Below are positions 18,560 to 28,180 of a stretch of DNA of 40,289 nucleotides, piece after piece. Position 1 is the first letter of the stretch. Every line of letters starts with the position of its first letter. This DNA is from an archaeon (GTDB lineage Archaea > Hydrothermarchaeota > Hydrothermarchaeia > JALTZZ01), in the NCBI GenBank assembly GCA_027051165.1, contig JALTZZ010000113.1:1-40289 (forward strand), in the 5' to 3' direction. Position numbers and translations under genes: made by a program. Under the pieces are notes generated by a model. The model was not told the origin of the DNA. It ran no database searches and worked only from the letters and a program-made list of their open reading frames with translations.

Positions 18560-19698
18560 TGCGAAGCTTCTTATCTCCAATATTTCTTTTTCCAACATTC
18601 TATTTAACATATATAGGACTTGCAACCGTAGGATTTTTTATTTGTAGGGAATATCTATTTAAGCCGAGAGGATATTTCGAAGGAGTATCTCTGCTTTCCT
18701 ATCTAATTTCCTTCTTATCAATAGCAGTCTTTATTCTCGGATACAAATTAGGTGAAAAAACAAATTTGGGTGAAAAGAGTGAGATTAAGTATTTACTCTT
18801 AGCAGCGATATTTGCATTGTCGTTTGTTATACTAAAAATAGCAGATATGCCTATGCATCTCTCTTTAATATTCATAGCGATTCTTCTGCTTCTTTCAAAG
18901 CTCAATTTAAAGCAGATGACATATTTTACAACTTTACTCGCTTTCTCCGTTTTTATAATAACTCTGGTTAAAGAGGGCTTACCATTCTTTTCGAGGGAGA
19001 GCTACATTACAGATATAAATAGAGCAGCCTTTTTGGTTTTTGCAAACGCATCAGCAGCATTTTCCACAGTTTATTTCAGAAGAATAGTTGCCCTTCCAAT
19101 AGTTCTTATGCTGTCCTTCATGGGATTAGCTTTTGGATTTAAGGGCGATGCTATATCTGTTTTAATAACATCAGCATTTGCTGGACTTTTTGCTGGAAGA
19201 ATAAGAATGAGAGATGTCTTAATATTTTTAATCATTGCATTGGCTATAATTTCTGTTTTCGGAACAATAATTGCTGTAAGAACATATGATACATGGCAGA
19301 TATCTCCTCTTGAGTATATATTCTACAGACCAGCCTTTACCTTTCTCGTCTTCAACGAAATAGTTAAGCTGAGCTTTCCCTTTGGATTTCTTGGAGAAAA
19401 AGCTCTGCTTGTATTAAAATTCGATATCGTCAGCACAGAGGTTTTAGGATATGAAAAGCCGGTATCCATAACTACGACAATAATTGGAGCCTTCATGCTC
19501 GCATACGGCATTTTGGGTGTAGTTGCTTTTAGCTTTGTGCTCGGCTTCTATTTATCTCAGATGTTTAAAATAAGGGACTACTACGACGCTTGCCTCTATG
19601 TGCTCGCGGTTGTTCACACGCTCGTGCTCATAGAGGTTGGAACTCCCTTTTCAAGTCTCCTCTATTATTTGAGTCTTTTTTATTTAAAAATTAGATAA
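18559..19698 (+). CDS. Polytopic membrane protein, oligosaccharide repeat-unit polymerase-like
   Basis: Many TM helices; start overlaps pdxS stop (TAATG). Confidence 0.6.
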   Translation: MRSFLSPIFLFPTFYLTYIGLATVGFFICREYLFKPRGYFEGVSLLSYLISFLSIAVFILGYKLGEKTNLGEKSEIKYLLLAAIFALSFVILKIADMPMHLSLIFIAILLLLSKLNLKQMTYFTTLLAFSVFIITLVKEGLPFFSRESYITDINRAAFLVFANASAAFSTVYFRRIVALPIVLMLSFMGLAFGFKGDAISVLITSAFAGLFAGRIRMRDVLIFLIIALAIISVFGTIIAVRTYDTWQISPLEYIFYRPAFTFLVFNEIVKLSFPFGFLGEKALLVLKFDIVSTEVLGYEKPVSITTTIIGAFMLAYGILGVVAFSFVLGFYLSQMFKIRDYYDACLYVLAVVHTLVLIEVGTPFSSLLYYLSLFYLKIR

Positions 19699-20199
19699 TC
19701 TCCTTTTCTTAAGTTCTTCGACAATCTTTTTAATCATTTCATCTTTTATATCCTCTTTCCAAAATTCATCAAGCCTTGTATTGTATCTTCTCTCGTATAT
19801 AAATGCTTGAATTATTCTTTCGAGCTTGTCGAGTTCCGCAAGAAACTTTGCCTCTTCGCTTTCTCTCTTTTCGAACTCATTCCAGAGCTTAAAAATTTCA
19901 CTATTTTGCCCAAACATCTCTAAAAAAACTTTTTTTTCGATCTCATGCTTTAATTCCCTCTCTACATCTCTCGGCGTTAAATCGCCTGTTTTTACTTCTG
20001 CTACATCGTGAAATAGTGCCATTTTTACGAGTTTATCAACATCTAAACCTCTTTCTTTTCCAAGGATGTATGCGAGCATTGCTAAGAGAAAGCTGTGATC
20101 GGCAATGCTCTCTGCATTATCTATACCGAAATCTATCCACCCCTTACGTTTTATAAACTTGGCTTTATACAGATCGAGCAGAACATCAATATCTACCAT
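19684..20199 (-). CDS. HD-domain phosphohydrolase (YfbR/HDDC2-like)
   Basis: SIADHSFLLAMLAYIL; ALFHDVAEVKTGDLTPRD. Confidence 0.88.
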   Translation of the reverse strand: MVDIDVLLDLYKAKFIKRKGWIDFGIDNAESIADHSFLLAMLAYILGKERGLDVDKLVKMALFHDVAEVKTGDLTPRDVERELKHEIEKKVFLEMFGQNSEIFKLWNEFEKRESEEAKFLAELDKLERIIQAFIYERRYNTRLDEFWKEDIKDEMIKKIVEELKKRRLSNF

Positions 20200-21333
20200 T
20201 TACTCTATCCCCTTTTCTATGAAAGATTTTATTTTATCATAGCTTGCCTGCATAAACCTTTGAACCTTTAATTTAATGTTTGAATTTTTTCTTTCTTTTT
20301 CAAACATCAATACAATACCCTGCCTTCTTAGGTATTCTATAAGCTCCTCTGCCTCTTCATCATTATTTAGCAGAACTTCAAAGTTTTCCGTTAATATTTC
20401 GCCCTTATAAACTTTTCTTATGCTCTCTACAAACGGAATTAATATGCTCTCACCCAGCTTTCTTGCACGTTCTCTAAGCTTTTCCTCGCTTTCATTCAGC
20501 TCAAAAGCTTGAAAAGCTTCTCTAATAACCCTTGAAAAGAAGAAATCCTTCCCAAGCTCAAAAGGAAATGAAAAACCGTATCTTAAGTCGCTTGTATTTG
20601 TTTTTGAGGTTGTATATTTGATGGGCTCCTTTTTCATTTCAGGATCCTTTATAACAACACCTTCCCTATTCTCCTTCTCAAGCTCTTCGAGTATCTCGAA
20701 TATTTTTTTGTAAGCCTCTTTTTTATCAAAAATGCCAAAAAGCCTTACATTCTTTATTCCATAGCTCTCCAAGATATCCCTTCTTTCGAGAATTGGTAAT
20801 GGCGTGTTCTCTACTTTTTTTCTGAGATCAAAAGCAAAAAATCCAAAATCCTTAGCTTCTTTATATTCATGAACAACGTATGGATTTTGCTTTCCAACAC
20901 TCTCACCGCACAAAACATATTCTGGATAGTCTCTCAGAAATCTTTCTATATTTTTGTCTTCTCTAAGTTTTTTTGTTGTATAGGGGCATATATAACCACC
21001 TCTCGTTATCGCATAAACTTTGTCGTTCAGCATGAAAACTCTTGTATTATAACCGTCCATCTTTTCTTCAACAGCCACCTTTTCGAACATCATGAGAGCT
21101 GGTTTCAAATAAAATGCTCTTTTTATTTTTGGAAATCCCCTTACCACAACCACATCTTTATCATTAAAAAAAACAGCCGTTCCTCTCTCTATTTTTCCAA
21201 GCTCCTTTCTAAAAACAAGATAAACAAAAGGTTTTTTTAATACCTGAATAGAACCTCTGTTTAGTGCTCCTTTTATACGCCAAGGCTCAACATTGAGGGT
21301 TTCTGAAATCTTTTTTATATATATTTCGTTCAT
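20200..21333 (-). CDS. Archaeal ATP-dependent RNA ligase (Rnl3-type)
   Basis: VEEKMDGYNTRVF nucleotidyl-transfer motif; REGVVIKDPEMKKEPIKYTT. Confidence 0.85.
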   Translation of the reverse strand: MNEIYIKKISETLNVEPWRIKGALNRGSIQVLKKPFVYLVFRKELGKIERGTAVFFNDKDVVVVRGFPKIKRAFYLKPALMMFEKVAVEEKMDGYNTRVFMLNDKVYAITRGGYICPYTTKKLREDKNIERFLRDYPEYVLCGESVGKQNPYVVHEYKEAKDFGFFAFDLRKKVENTPLPILERRDILESYGIKNVRLFGIFDKKEAYKKIFEILEELEKENREGVVIKDPEMKKEPIKYTTSKTNTSDLRYGFSFPFELGKDFFFSRVIREAFQAFELNESEEKLRERARKLGESILIPFVESIRKVYKGEILTENFEVLLNNDEEAEELIEYLRRQGIVLMFEKERKNSNIKLKVQRFMQASYDKIKSFIEKGIE

Positions 21334-21439
21334 TGAAATTTAAAGTTCCAAGTTAACGCCAAAAAATAATTGAGAACACCCATAGTCTTGGGCACACTTT
21401 AAACTTGTTGTAGCATTCTGTGTGCATTCTGTTCATAGA

Positions 21440-22804
21440 AAAGTTTTTATCTTGTCGTTGCTTGCAAGACCCCATACGTAAGCGTGGGGATACGCAAGGA
21501 GAGGCGGGAGGGGGCTGGTAGGAGGTAAGTTTTAAATATTTGTGAAACATAAAAATCTTCAGGGATGTTCCCATGAAGAAAGAAGTTCAGCTAACGGTTG
21601 TAGGAAAAGTTTTCAAACCGAATAAGAGGAAGATTTCAGCCCTAAACAGGTGTTTAGAAGAATACTTTAAGCTTGTAAATTGGTATCTCAGTTTCAACTC
21701 TACGTCAAAGACTTTTTTGCATAGAAATGGCTATGAGAAAGCTAAACAGTTATTCAATCTAAACACGGCTTTGATTCAAACTGCGAGGGATAAAGCTGTA
21801 GAAATTCTGAAGAGTTTCAATGAAAAGAGGAAGAAAGTTAAATCAGAAAAACCAAAGTTAAAGAGGATTTCTATAAGGTTTGATAAACGTTGCTATTCTT
21901 TTGCCAAAACAACCAACGTTTTAACACCATATTGGCTCACGCTAAGTTTAAACAGAAGGACGAGAATATCTTTACCGATCAAGTTCGGTAAGAGACAACA
22001 AGAAATTATAGAGGAGGCTTTGCAGGGAAAATGGCAGTTCTGCACTGTTGAGATGGTTAAGCGAAACGGAAAGTGGTATGCTCACTTCGTGCTTAAGAAG
22101 GAAGTTGAGCTAATTGATGAGCCAGAAACTGTAATCGGAATAGATTTGGGAGAGTGGAATGTTGCTACTGCTGTTGCAGTTTCAAAGCAAATTCCTAAGC
22201 CTACGAGGGGACAGTTTTGGAGCGGTGCTAAGATTAGATACATCAGAGGCAAATACTCTCACATTAGAAGAAGTTTGCAGAGAAAGAAAAGAATAGATTT
22301 GATTAGGAGAATTGGGAGAAAGGAAGGTAGAATTGTTAATCAAATTCTACATACAATAGCTAAGGATGTAGTAGAATATGCTAAGCAGTTCCCCAAGCCA
22401 ATAATTGTCATGGAAAAACTGAAGAATATTAGAGAGAATATGAATGGTTCTGCCAAGCTAAACAGAAGGTTGCACGCTTGGAGCTTCAGAAAACTTCAAA
22501 CATATATAGAATACAAAGCCAATTTAGAAGGAATATCCGTTGTATATATAAATCCCAAAAACTCGTCTAAACGTTGCCATAGATGTGGGCATGTTACCCG
22601 AAAAGTTGATGATAGGGAGTTTAGATGTCCTAAATGTGGTTTGAGATACAATCGGGATTTGAATGCAGCTATAAATTTAGCCCATGCCTTAACGAGAGGC
22701 ATGGGATGGGGGAGCCGTGAACCCCCCGAACTCCCGCATGAAGCCTTAGCCGTGAAGGCGGGTGGAACGGGAGAAGCCCTGCCCTTACGGGCGGGGTAGT
22801 TCAC
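21440..22804 (+). mobile_element. TnpB-only (IS1341-type) IS605-family element; left bound approximate
   Basis: Left-end hairpin ACCCCATACGTAAGCGTGGGG near 21470-21490; intact tnpB; structured right end ...GGCGGGGTAGTTCAC ending at 22804; no tnpA nearby. Confidence 0.75.
21573..22799 (+). CDS. tnpB: RNA-guided nuclease TnpB, apparently intact
   Basis: RuvC motifs GIDLGEWN, VMEKLKNI, YNRDLNAAINLA; zinc finger CHRCGH...CPKCG. Confidence 0.93.
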   Translation: MKKEVQLTVVGKVFKPNKRKISALNRCLEEYFKLVNWYLSFNSTSKTFLHRNGYEKAKQLFNLNTALIQTARDKAVEILKSFNEKRKKVKSEKPKLKRISIRFDKRCYSFAKTTNVLTPYWLTLSLNRRTRISLPIKFGKRQQEIIEEALQGKWQFCTVEMVKRNGKWYAHFVLKKEVELIDEPETVIGIDLGEWNVATAVAVSKQIPKPTRGQFWSGAKIRYIRGKYSHIRRSLQRKKRIDLIRRIGRKEGRIVNQILHTIAKDVVEYAKQFPKPIIVMEKLKNIRENMNGSAKLNRRLHAWSFRKLQTYIEYKANLEGISVVYINPKNSSKRCHRCGHVTRKVDDREFRCPKCGLRYNRDLNAAINLAHALTRGMGWGSREPPELPHEALAVKAGGTGEALPLRAG

Positions 22805-22820
22805 CCGCAGAAATAAATGA
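22690..22820 (+). ncRNA. Predicted omega/reRNA at the tnpB 3' end with guide segment from 22805
   Basis: GC-rich hairpins over the tnpB 3' end and the conserved right end GTAGTTCAC; approximate 5' boundary. Confidence 0.55.
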
Positions 22821-25800
22821 GCCAAGGTGACGAAATGGCGGCAAGAGGGGAGACCATTATACCTGTAAACATAGAAGAAGAGGTAAAAAAGAGCTATATT
22901 GACTATGCGATGAGCGTAATAGTTGGCAGAGCACTACCAGATGTTAGAGACGGTTTAAAACCTGTGCAGAGAAGAATCCTCTACACAATGAAAGAAATGG
23001 GGCTATACCACAACAAACCGTATAAGAAGTCTGCGAGAATCGTTGGTGAGACGTTGGGTAAATACCATCCACATGGAGATCAGGCAGTTTACGATGCACT
23101 CGTAAGGCTCGCACAGGATTTTACAATGCGATATCCGCTGGTAGATGGTCAGGGAAACTTTGGCTCGATAGACGGAGATTCAGCAGCAGCAATGCGATAC
23201 TGTGTTGAGGGAGATACATTAGTTTTAACAGAAAAGGGACTTATAAAAATTAAAGATTTGGCAGAAACCGAGCTCAACAGTGAGAAGGAGATTAATATAA
23301 AAGTTTTGTCATTTAACTGCTCTGTAAATAAAGCAGACATGCTCTTTAATTCTGGAATACATAAAACAAAAAAAATAAAAACAGATATAGGCTTGGAAAT
23401 AGTTGGAAGCTTAAATCACCCAGTTCTCACATTTACAAAAGAAAATGGAGATATAAAGTTTAAATGGAAGCTTCTTAAAGATATTAAGATAGGAGACTAT
23501 CTCGTCGTGAATACAAAAATTCCTTTTGATTTCAATAAGAGCATAGACGAATTCTTAGCATACGCTCTTGGAGCACTTTGCTTTGGTGGAAGCATAGGTA
23601 AAGAAAGGCTTGTTATAAGCAGCAGAAAAGAAGAATTCATTGATAAACTGATAGAAATGTTTAGAAAGAGGTATAAAAAGGTATTAAAGAATACGTGCAG
23701 TTGTGGAAACTTTTCTTTACATGTTAAAGATAAAAAAGCTTTGGAAGATTTTAAAAATAAATTTATAAGAAAAATAACAGAAAGAGAAGTTCCAAGCTTA
23801 ATACTCAGAGCAAGTCTCAAGTCTCAAGCATTATTTATAAAGGCTATAATAGAAGGCTATGCGGAGTTTAAGGATGGAAAACTAATTTTAAAGCACAAAA
23901 GTGAAAGATTTATAAAGCAACTTCAGATATTACTTTTAAATTTTGGTATTATATCAAGAAGGAATAAAAATATTCTCGAAATTTATGGAGAAAACTTGCT
24001 GAGAGTTCTTGAAGTTTCTAATCTGCAAAGCTTAAAGAAGAATTTAAAGAATAAAACAAAAGAAAATAACAAGATACCGTATATAAACGTAAGCTACGAA
24101 ACCCTTGAGCGTAGATTTGAAGATGTTTGCAAAAATCTAAGCGAAAGATCTGTAAAGACATTAAAAATTCTGATTAAAAATAAATACTATCTCTCTAAGG
24201 TTGTTGAAATTGAAGAAGGTGAAAGTAAGCCTGTATATTCAATTAGGGTCTTAAGCGACTGCCACTCCTTTGTTGCAAACGGAATAATAAACCATAATAC
24301 GGAGGCAAGGCTAAGCAAGATTGCCGAGGAAATGCTTGTTGATATTGAGAAAGATACTGTAGATTTTGTGCCAAATTTCGATGAATCACTTAAAGAACCT
24401 GTTGTTTTACCAGCAAAATTTCCAAATCTCCTTGCAAATGGATCAAGCGGAATAGCAGTAGGAATGACAACAAACATACCACCTCATAATTTAAAAGAGG
24501 TATGCGATGCAATCGTATATTTAATAGAGAATCCAGACTGTAGTGTAGATGAACTTCTCAACTTCATAAAAGGACCAGATTTTCCAACGGGCGGAATTAT
24601 ACTGGGAACTTCAGGAATAAAGAAAGCCTATAGAACCGGTAGGGGAATTATAAAGGTTAGAGCAAAGGCATTCTTTGACAAAATTGAAAGGAAAAAGGTT
24701 ATTATTATAAGGGAGTTTCCCTATCAGGTAAACAAGGCGAGGGTTATAGAGCAGATTGCAAGACTTGTTAGGGACAAAAAGATAGAGGGTATAAGCGACA
24801 TAAGAGATGAAAGCGATAAAGAAGGTATAAGAGTAGTCATTGAGCTCAAGCACAATGCAGATGAAAAGAAGATACTTGAGGAGCTGTATTCAAAGACACA
24901 GCTTGAAGTATCTTACGGAATAATTCTCCTCGCCTTAGTTGACAACGAGCCAAGGATTTTAAATATAAAAGACCTTATATTTGAGTATATAAAGCACAGA
25001 AGAGAGGTTGTTAGGAGAAGAACGAATTTTGAGCTTAAAAATGCTGAGAAGCGTGCTCATATACTTGAAGGTTTTTTGGTTGCACTTAAAAACATAGACA
25101 GGATTATAGAAATTATAAAGAAAGCAAAAGATCCCAGCGAGGCTAAAAAAGTTATAATTAAGGAGTTCTCTTTAAGCGAAGAGCAAGCTAAGGCGATACT
25201 TGAGATGAGGCTTCAGAGGCTTACATCAATTGAGAGAGACAACATCCTTAAGGAGCATGAAGAGCTCAAGAAAAAAATTAAGGAATACAAGGAAATACTC
25301 TCAAATCCTAAGAGAATAGATGAAATAATAAAGAAAGAGGTTTTAGAAATCAAGGAAAAATATGGAGATGACAGAAAAACATCAATAGTAACAGATATGG
25401 AGGAGTATGCGGATAGGGGGCTGTATATACTGATGAACAAAAATGGCGCTATTAAAAGAATTGAAAACAAGATTAATATAAGGGAAAAAGCATTAAAAGG
25501 TTATAAATGCATAAAAATAAGTGGAAGAGATAGAATTCTTGTTGTAAATAAAAAGGGGAAAGCATATATAATTAATCCGGAAGAAATACCAGAAAAAGGC
25601 AAAAAAATAAAAGATGCTATTGATATATTCAAATTTGAAGGAAATTACATCACAATGGTTACAAAAGAAGGAACCATAAAGAGAATTGCATTAAAAGATT
25701 TATCAGATATTAAAAAAGGAGCTTCGATAATTAAGCTTGTAGATGACGAAGTTGTCTCGGTAAAAATAACCAATGGAGGAGAGATACTTACTCTATCAAC

Positions 25801-26230
25801 GAAGTTTGGCATGGTAGCAAGGTTCAGCGAAGAAGAGGTTAGACCCATGCAGAGAGCTGCAAGGGGGGTAAAAGCTATAGATTTGATAGTTAGAGATAAC
25901 GTTGTCAGCTTGGATTCTTCAATAGGAAGTGATTTCTACTTAGTAACATTTACAGAAAAAGGTTTTGCTAAAAAAGTTAAGTTAAGCGAATATCCGATAA
26001 CAAAAAGAGGTGTTAAAGGCGTTGTAAATGTTATTCCAGATTCTGAAACTGGTTTTGTTGTAAAATCAATAATTTCTAATGATAATGATGAATTTATAGT
26101 TTTTACAAATAAAAAGAAGATAATAAATATAAAAATTGGAGATATACCCTTATCAAAAAGGCAGGAGAAAGGTTCAAGAGTTTTAAAACTTAAAGAAGGA
26201 GAAATTGTTGTAGATGTTTGGAAAATATGA
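22817..26230 (+). CDS. gyrA: DNA gyrase subunit A with in-frame intein (likely start 22835, after AAGGTGA)
   Basis: [46 protein letters not shown] active site; C-terminal beta-pinwheel. Confidence 0.97.
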   Translation: MSQGDEMAARGETIIPVNIEEEVKKSYIDYAMSVIVGRALPDVRDGLKPVQRRILYTMKEMGLYHNKPYKKSARIVGETLGKYHPHGDQAVYDALVRLAQDFTMRYPLVDGQGNFGSIDGDSAAAMRYCVEGDTLVLTEKGLIKIKDLAETELNSEKEINIKVLSFNCSVNKADMLFNSGIHKTKKIKTDIGLEIVGSLNHPVLTFTKENGDIKFKWKLLKDIKIGDYLVVNTKIPFDFNKSIDEFLAYALGALCFGGSIGKERLVISSRKEEFIDKLIEMFRKRYKKVLKNTCSCGNFSLHVKDKKALEDFKNKFIRKITEREVPSLILRASLKSQALFIKAIIEGYAEFKDGKLILKHKSERFIKQLQILLLNFGIISRRNKNILEIYGENLLRVLEVSNLQSLKKNLKNKTKENNKIPYINVSYETLERRFEDVCKNLSERSVKTLKILIKNKYYLSKVVEIEEGESKPVYSIRVLSDCHSFVANGIINHNTEARLSKIAEEMLVDIEKDTVDFVPNFDESLKEPVVLPAKFPNLLANGSSGIAVGMTTNIPPHNLKEVCDAIVYLIENPDCSVDELLNFIKGPDFPTGGIILGTSGIKKAYRTGRGIIKVRAKAFFDKIERKKVIIIREFPYQVNKARVIEQIARLVRDKKIEGISDIRDESDKEGIRVVIELKHNADEKKILEELYSKTQLEVSYGIILLALVDNEPRILNIKDLIFEYIKHRREVVRRRTNFELKNAEKRAHILEGFLVALKNIDRIIEIIKKAKDPSEAKKVIIKEFSLSEEQAKAILEMRLQRLTSIERDNILKEHEELKKKIKEYKEILSNPKRIDEIIKKEVLEIKEKYGDDRKTSIVTDMEEYADRGLYILMNKNGAIKRIENKINIREKALKGYKCIKISGRDRILVVNKKGKAYIINPEEIPEKGKKIKDAIDIFKFEGNYITMVTKEGTIKRIALKDLSDIKKGASIIKLVDDEVVSVKITNGGEILTLSTKFGMVARFSEEEVRPMQRAARGVKAIDLIVRDNVVSLDSSIGSDFYLVTFTEKGFAKKVKLSEYPITKRGVKGVVNVIPDSETGFVVKSIISNDNDEFIVFTNKKKIINIKIGDIPLSKRQEKGSRVLKLKEGEIVVDVWKI
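23201..24298 (+). other. GyrA intein (366 aa) inserted after the active-site Tyr ([10 protein letters not shown]...INHN/TEARL)
   Basis: [20 protein letters not shown] block [11 protein letters not shown] block [15 protein letters not shown] block F/G. Confidence 0.95.
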
Positions 26231-26291
26231 TTGCCAGTGGAAAACCCAGCTTTTGAAAATTTTTTAATTTGTTTAGCAATAATAAAAGAAC

Positions 26292-27134
26292 ATGCTTGAG
26301 ACATGGTTCACCGAATATCACAACAAAAATGTTTCATTTTCTTTGAGAATTAGAGAGGCTAAAACATATAAATCAGAGCTACAAGAGATAAGCGTGCTTG
26401 ACAGCTACGAATTTGGAAAGGTTCTCGTCTTAGATAATACGATACAGCTCACCGAAAGAGACGAATTTATATACCATGAAATGATAGTCCACGTTTCAGC
26501 GATGACTGCAGTGCTGAACTTAAAGCCTAAGAGGGTGCTTGTAATAGGCGGTGGAGACGGGGGAAGTGTTAGGGAACTTTTAAAATATGATATAGACGAA
26601 ATATATCTTGTTGACATAGATAAGAGCGTAATAGAAACTTGTATCAAGGAGTTCAGCTTTAGCAGGTGTTTAAATGATAAAAGAGTCAAGATATTTAATG
26701 AAAGTGGCGACAAATTTATTAAGAAATATAAAAACTTTTTTGACATAATTATAGCAGATACTCCAGATCCAAAGGGAATTGCAGAAGTTCTGTTCAGCAA
26801 AGAGTTTTACAGTAATGTATATGGTGCGTTGACAGACAATGGAATTCTAACCGTTCAGAGCGAGAGTCCTTTCTATCATGCGGATACTTTAAGAAAAATA
26901 TACAGAAGCTTAAAGGAGATATTTCCGATAGTTAGGGTATACCTCGCCCCTATACCGAGCTATCCATCTGGACTCTGGAGCTTTACCTTAGCTTCTAAGA
27001 AGTTTGATCCATTAAGTTTAAATAAAGAAAGGATAAAAGAGATGCTGCGAAGATTTTCAACAAAGTATTACAACGAGGAAATTCACTTTGCATGTTTTGC
27101 CCTTCCAAACTTTGTAAAGGAGGTGATAGAATGA
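26292..27134 (+). CDS. speE: Polyamine aminopropyltransferase (SpeE family)
   Basis: VLVIGGGDGGSVRELLKYD; IIIADTPDPKG; YPSGLWSFTLAS. Confidence 0.92.
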   Translation: MLETWFTEYHNKNVSFSLRIREAKTYKSELQEISVLDSYEFGKVLVLDNTIQLTERDEFIYHEMIVHVSAMTAVLNLKPKRVLVIGGGDGGSVRELLKYDIDEIYLVDIDKSVIETCIKEFSFSRCLNDKRVKIFNESGDKFIKKYKNFFDIIIADTPDPKGIAEVLFSKEFYSNVYGALTDNGILTVQSESPFYHADTLRKIYRSLKEIFPIVRVYLAPIPSYPSGLWSFTLASKKFDPLSLNKERIKEMLRRFSTKYYNEEIHFACFALPNFVKEVIE

Positions 27135-28180
27135 TCTTAGAAGAGGTAGCTAAGGATGTTGAGAAGGCTACTGGAATAAAAGTATATGCGAGAAGCATTG
27201 AAAGGATACTTTCAAGCCTTCTTGTAACCTCTGATTTCTGGCTTGTTGTGGATTACAGCAGCGAACCACTTCCCCTTGTTGCAAAGGCTATTGAGATTCT
27301 TGAGAAGAGGGGATATGTTAAGATAAACTCTGGCATAGTGCTTACCGAGAAGGGAAAGGAGCTTATAGATAACCTTGGAATTGTAGAAGTTAAGAGGCTG
27401 AGATGCGAGTGCTGTGAGGGAAGAGGTATAAGCATAGCCGAATTAAAGGATGTTTACGAGAAATATATGGAAATTCAAAAAAACAGACCAGAGCCTATAA
27501 GGGAATACGATCAGGGATACATAACACCTACATCTGCTATAGCAAGGGTCGCGTTTGCAATGGAGAACAACGACATTCAAAACAAGGATATAATAATTCT
27601 CGGAGATGATGATTTGCTCAGTATTGCAATAGCACTAACAGGAAAGGCGAAAAGAATTAAAGTTCTTGAAATAGACGACAGAATAGTTAACTTCATAAAG
27701 GATGCTAAGGAGAGATACGGCTTAGATATTGACGTTGAAAAGTTTGATTTAAGGGAACCTCTGCCAGAGGAGCTTATAGGGAGCTTCGATACCTTCTTCT
27801 GCGATCCTACTGAAACTCTTGCCGCTTTTAAGGCTTTTGTAGCAAAGGGTATTGCAACACTCAGAGCTCCGAGATGTGCTGGATACTTTGGAATAACAAG
27901 GGTCGAGTCGAGCTTGGATAAGTGGAGAAAAATGCAGGCTGCTCTGCTCGATCTTGGTGTAGTTATCACTGATATACTACCGATATTCAGCGAATACGAG
28001 AACTGGGGATTTACTCAGGAAACGAAGGCATGGAGGCTCGCACCTTTAAAGGAGCTGCCAAAAGAAAACTGGTATCGCTCATGGCTCTACAGAATTGAAA
28101 CTCTCGACGGCTTTAAGAGGTTGAACGAAAAAATAAGTGAAGAAGCTTTCTACAGCGACGAAGAGAGCTCATGCGTTTAG
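27131..28180 (+). CDS. bpsA: N4-bis(aminopropyl)spermidine synthase (branched-chain polyamine synthase)
   Basis: ILGDDDLLSIAIALTGKAKRIKVLEID; FDTFFCDPTETL; start at 27131 after AGGAGGTGAT; overlaps speE stop. Confidence 0.92.
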   Translation: MILEEVAKDVEKATGIKVYARSIERILSSLLVTSDFWLVVDYSSEPLPLVAKAIEILEKRGYVKINSGIVLTEKGKELIDNLGIVEVKRLRCECCEGRGISIAELKDVYEKYMEIQKNRPEPIREYDQGYITPTSAIARVAFAMENNDIQNKDIIILGDDDLLSIAIALTGKAKRIKVLEIDDRIVNFIKDAKERYGLDIDVEKFDLREPLPEELIGSFDTFFCDPTETLAAFKAFVAKGIATLRAPRCAGYFGITRVESSLDKWRKMQAALLDLGVVITDILPIFSEYENWGFTQETKAWRLAPLKELPKENWYRSWLYRIETLDGFKRLNEKISEEAFYSDEESSCV

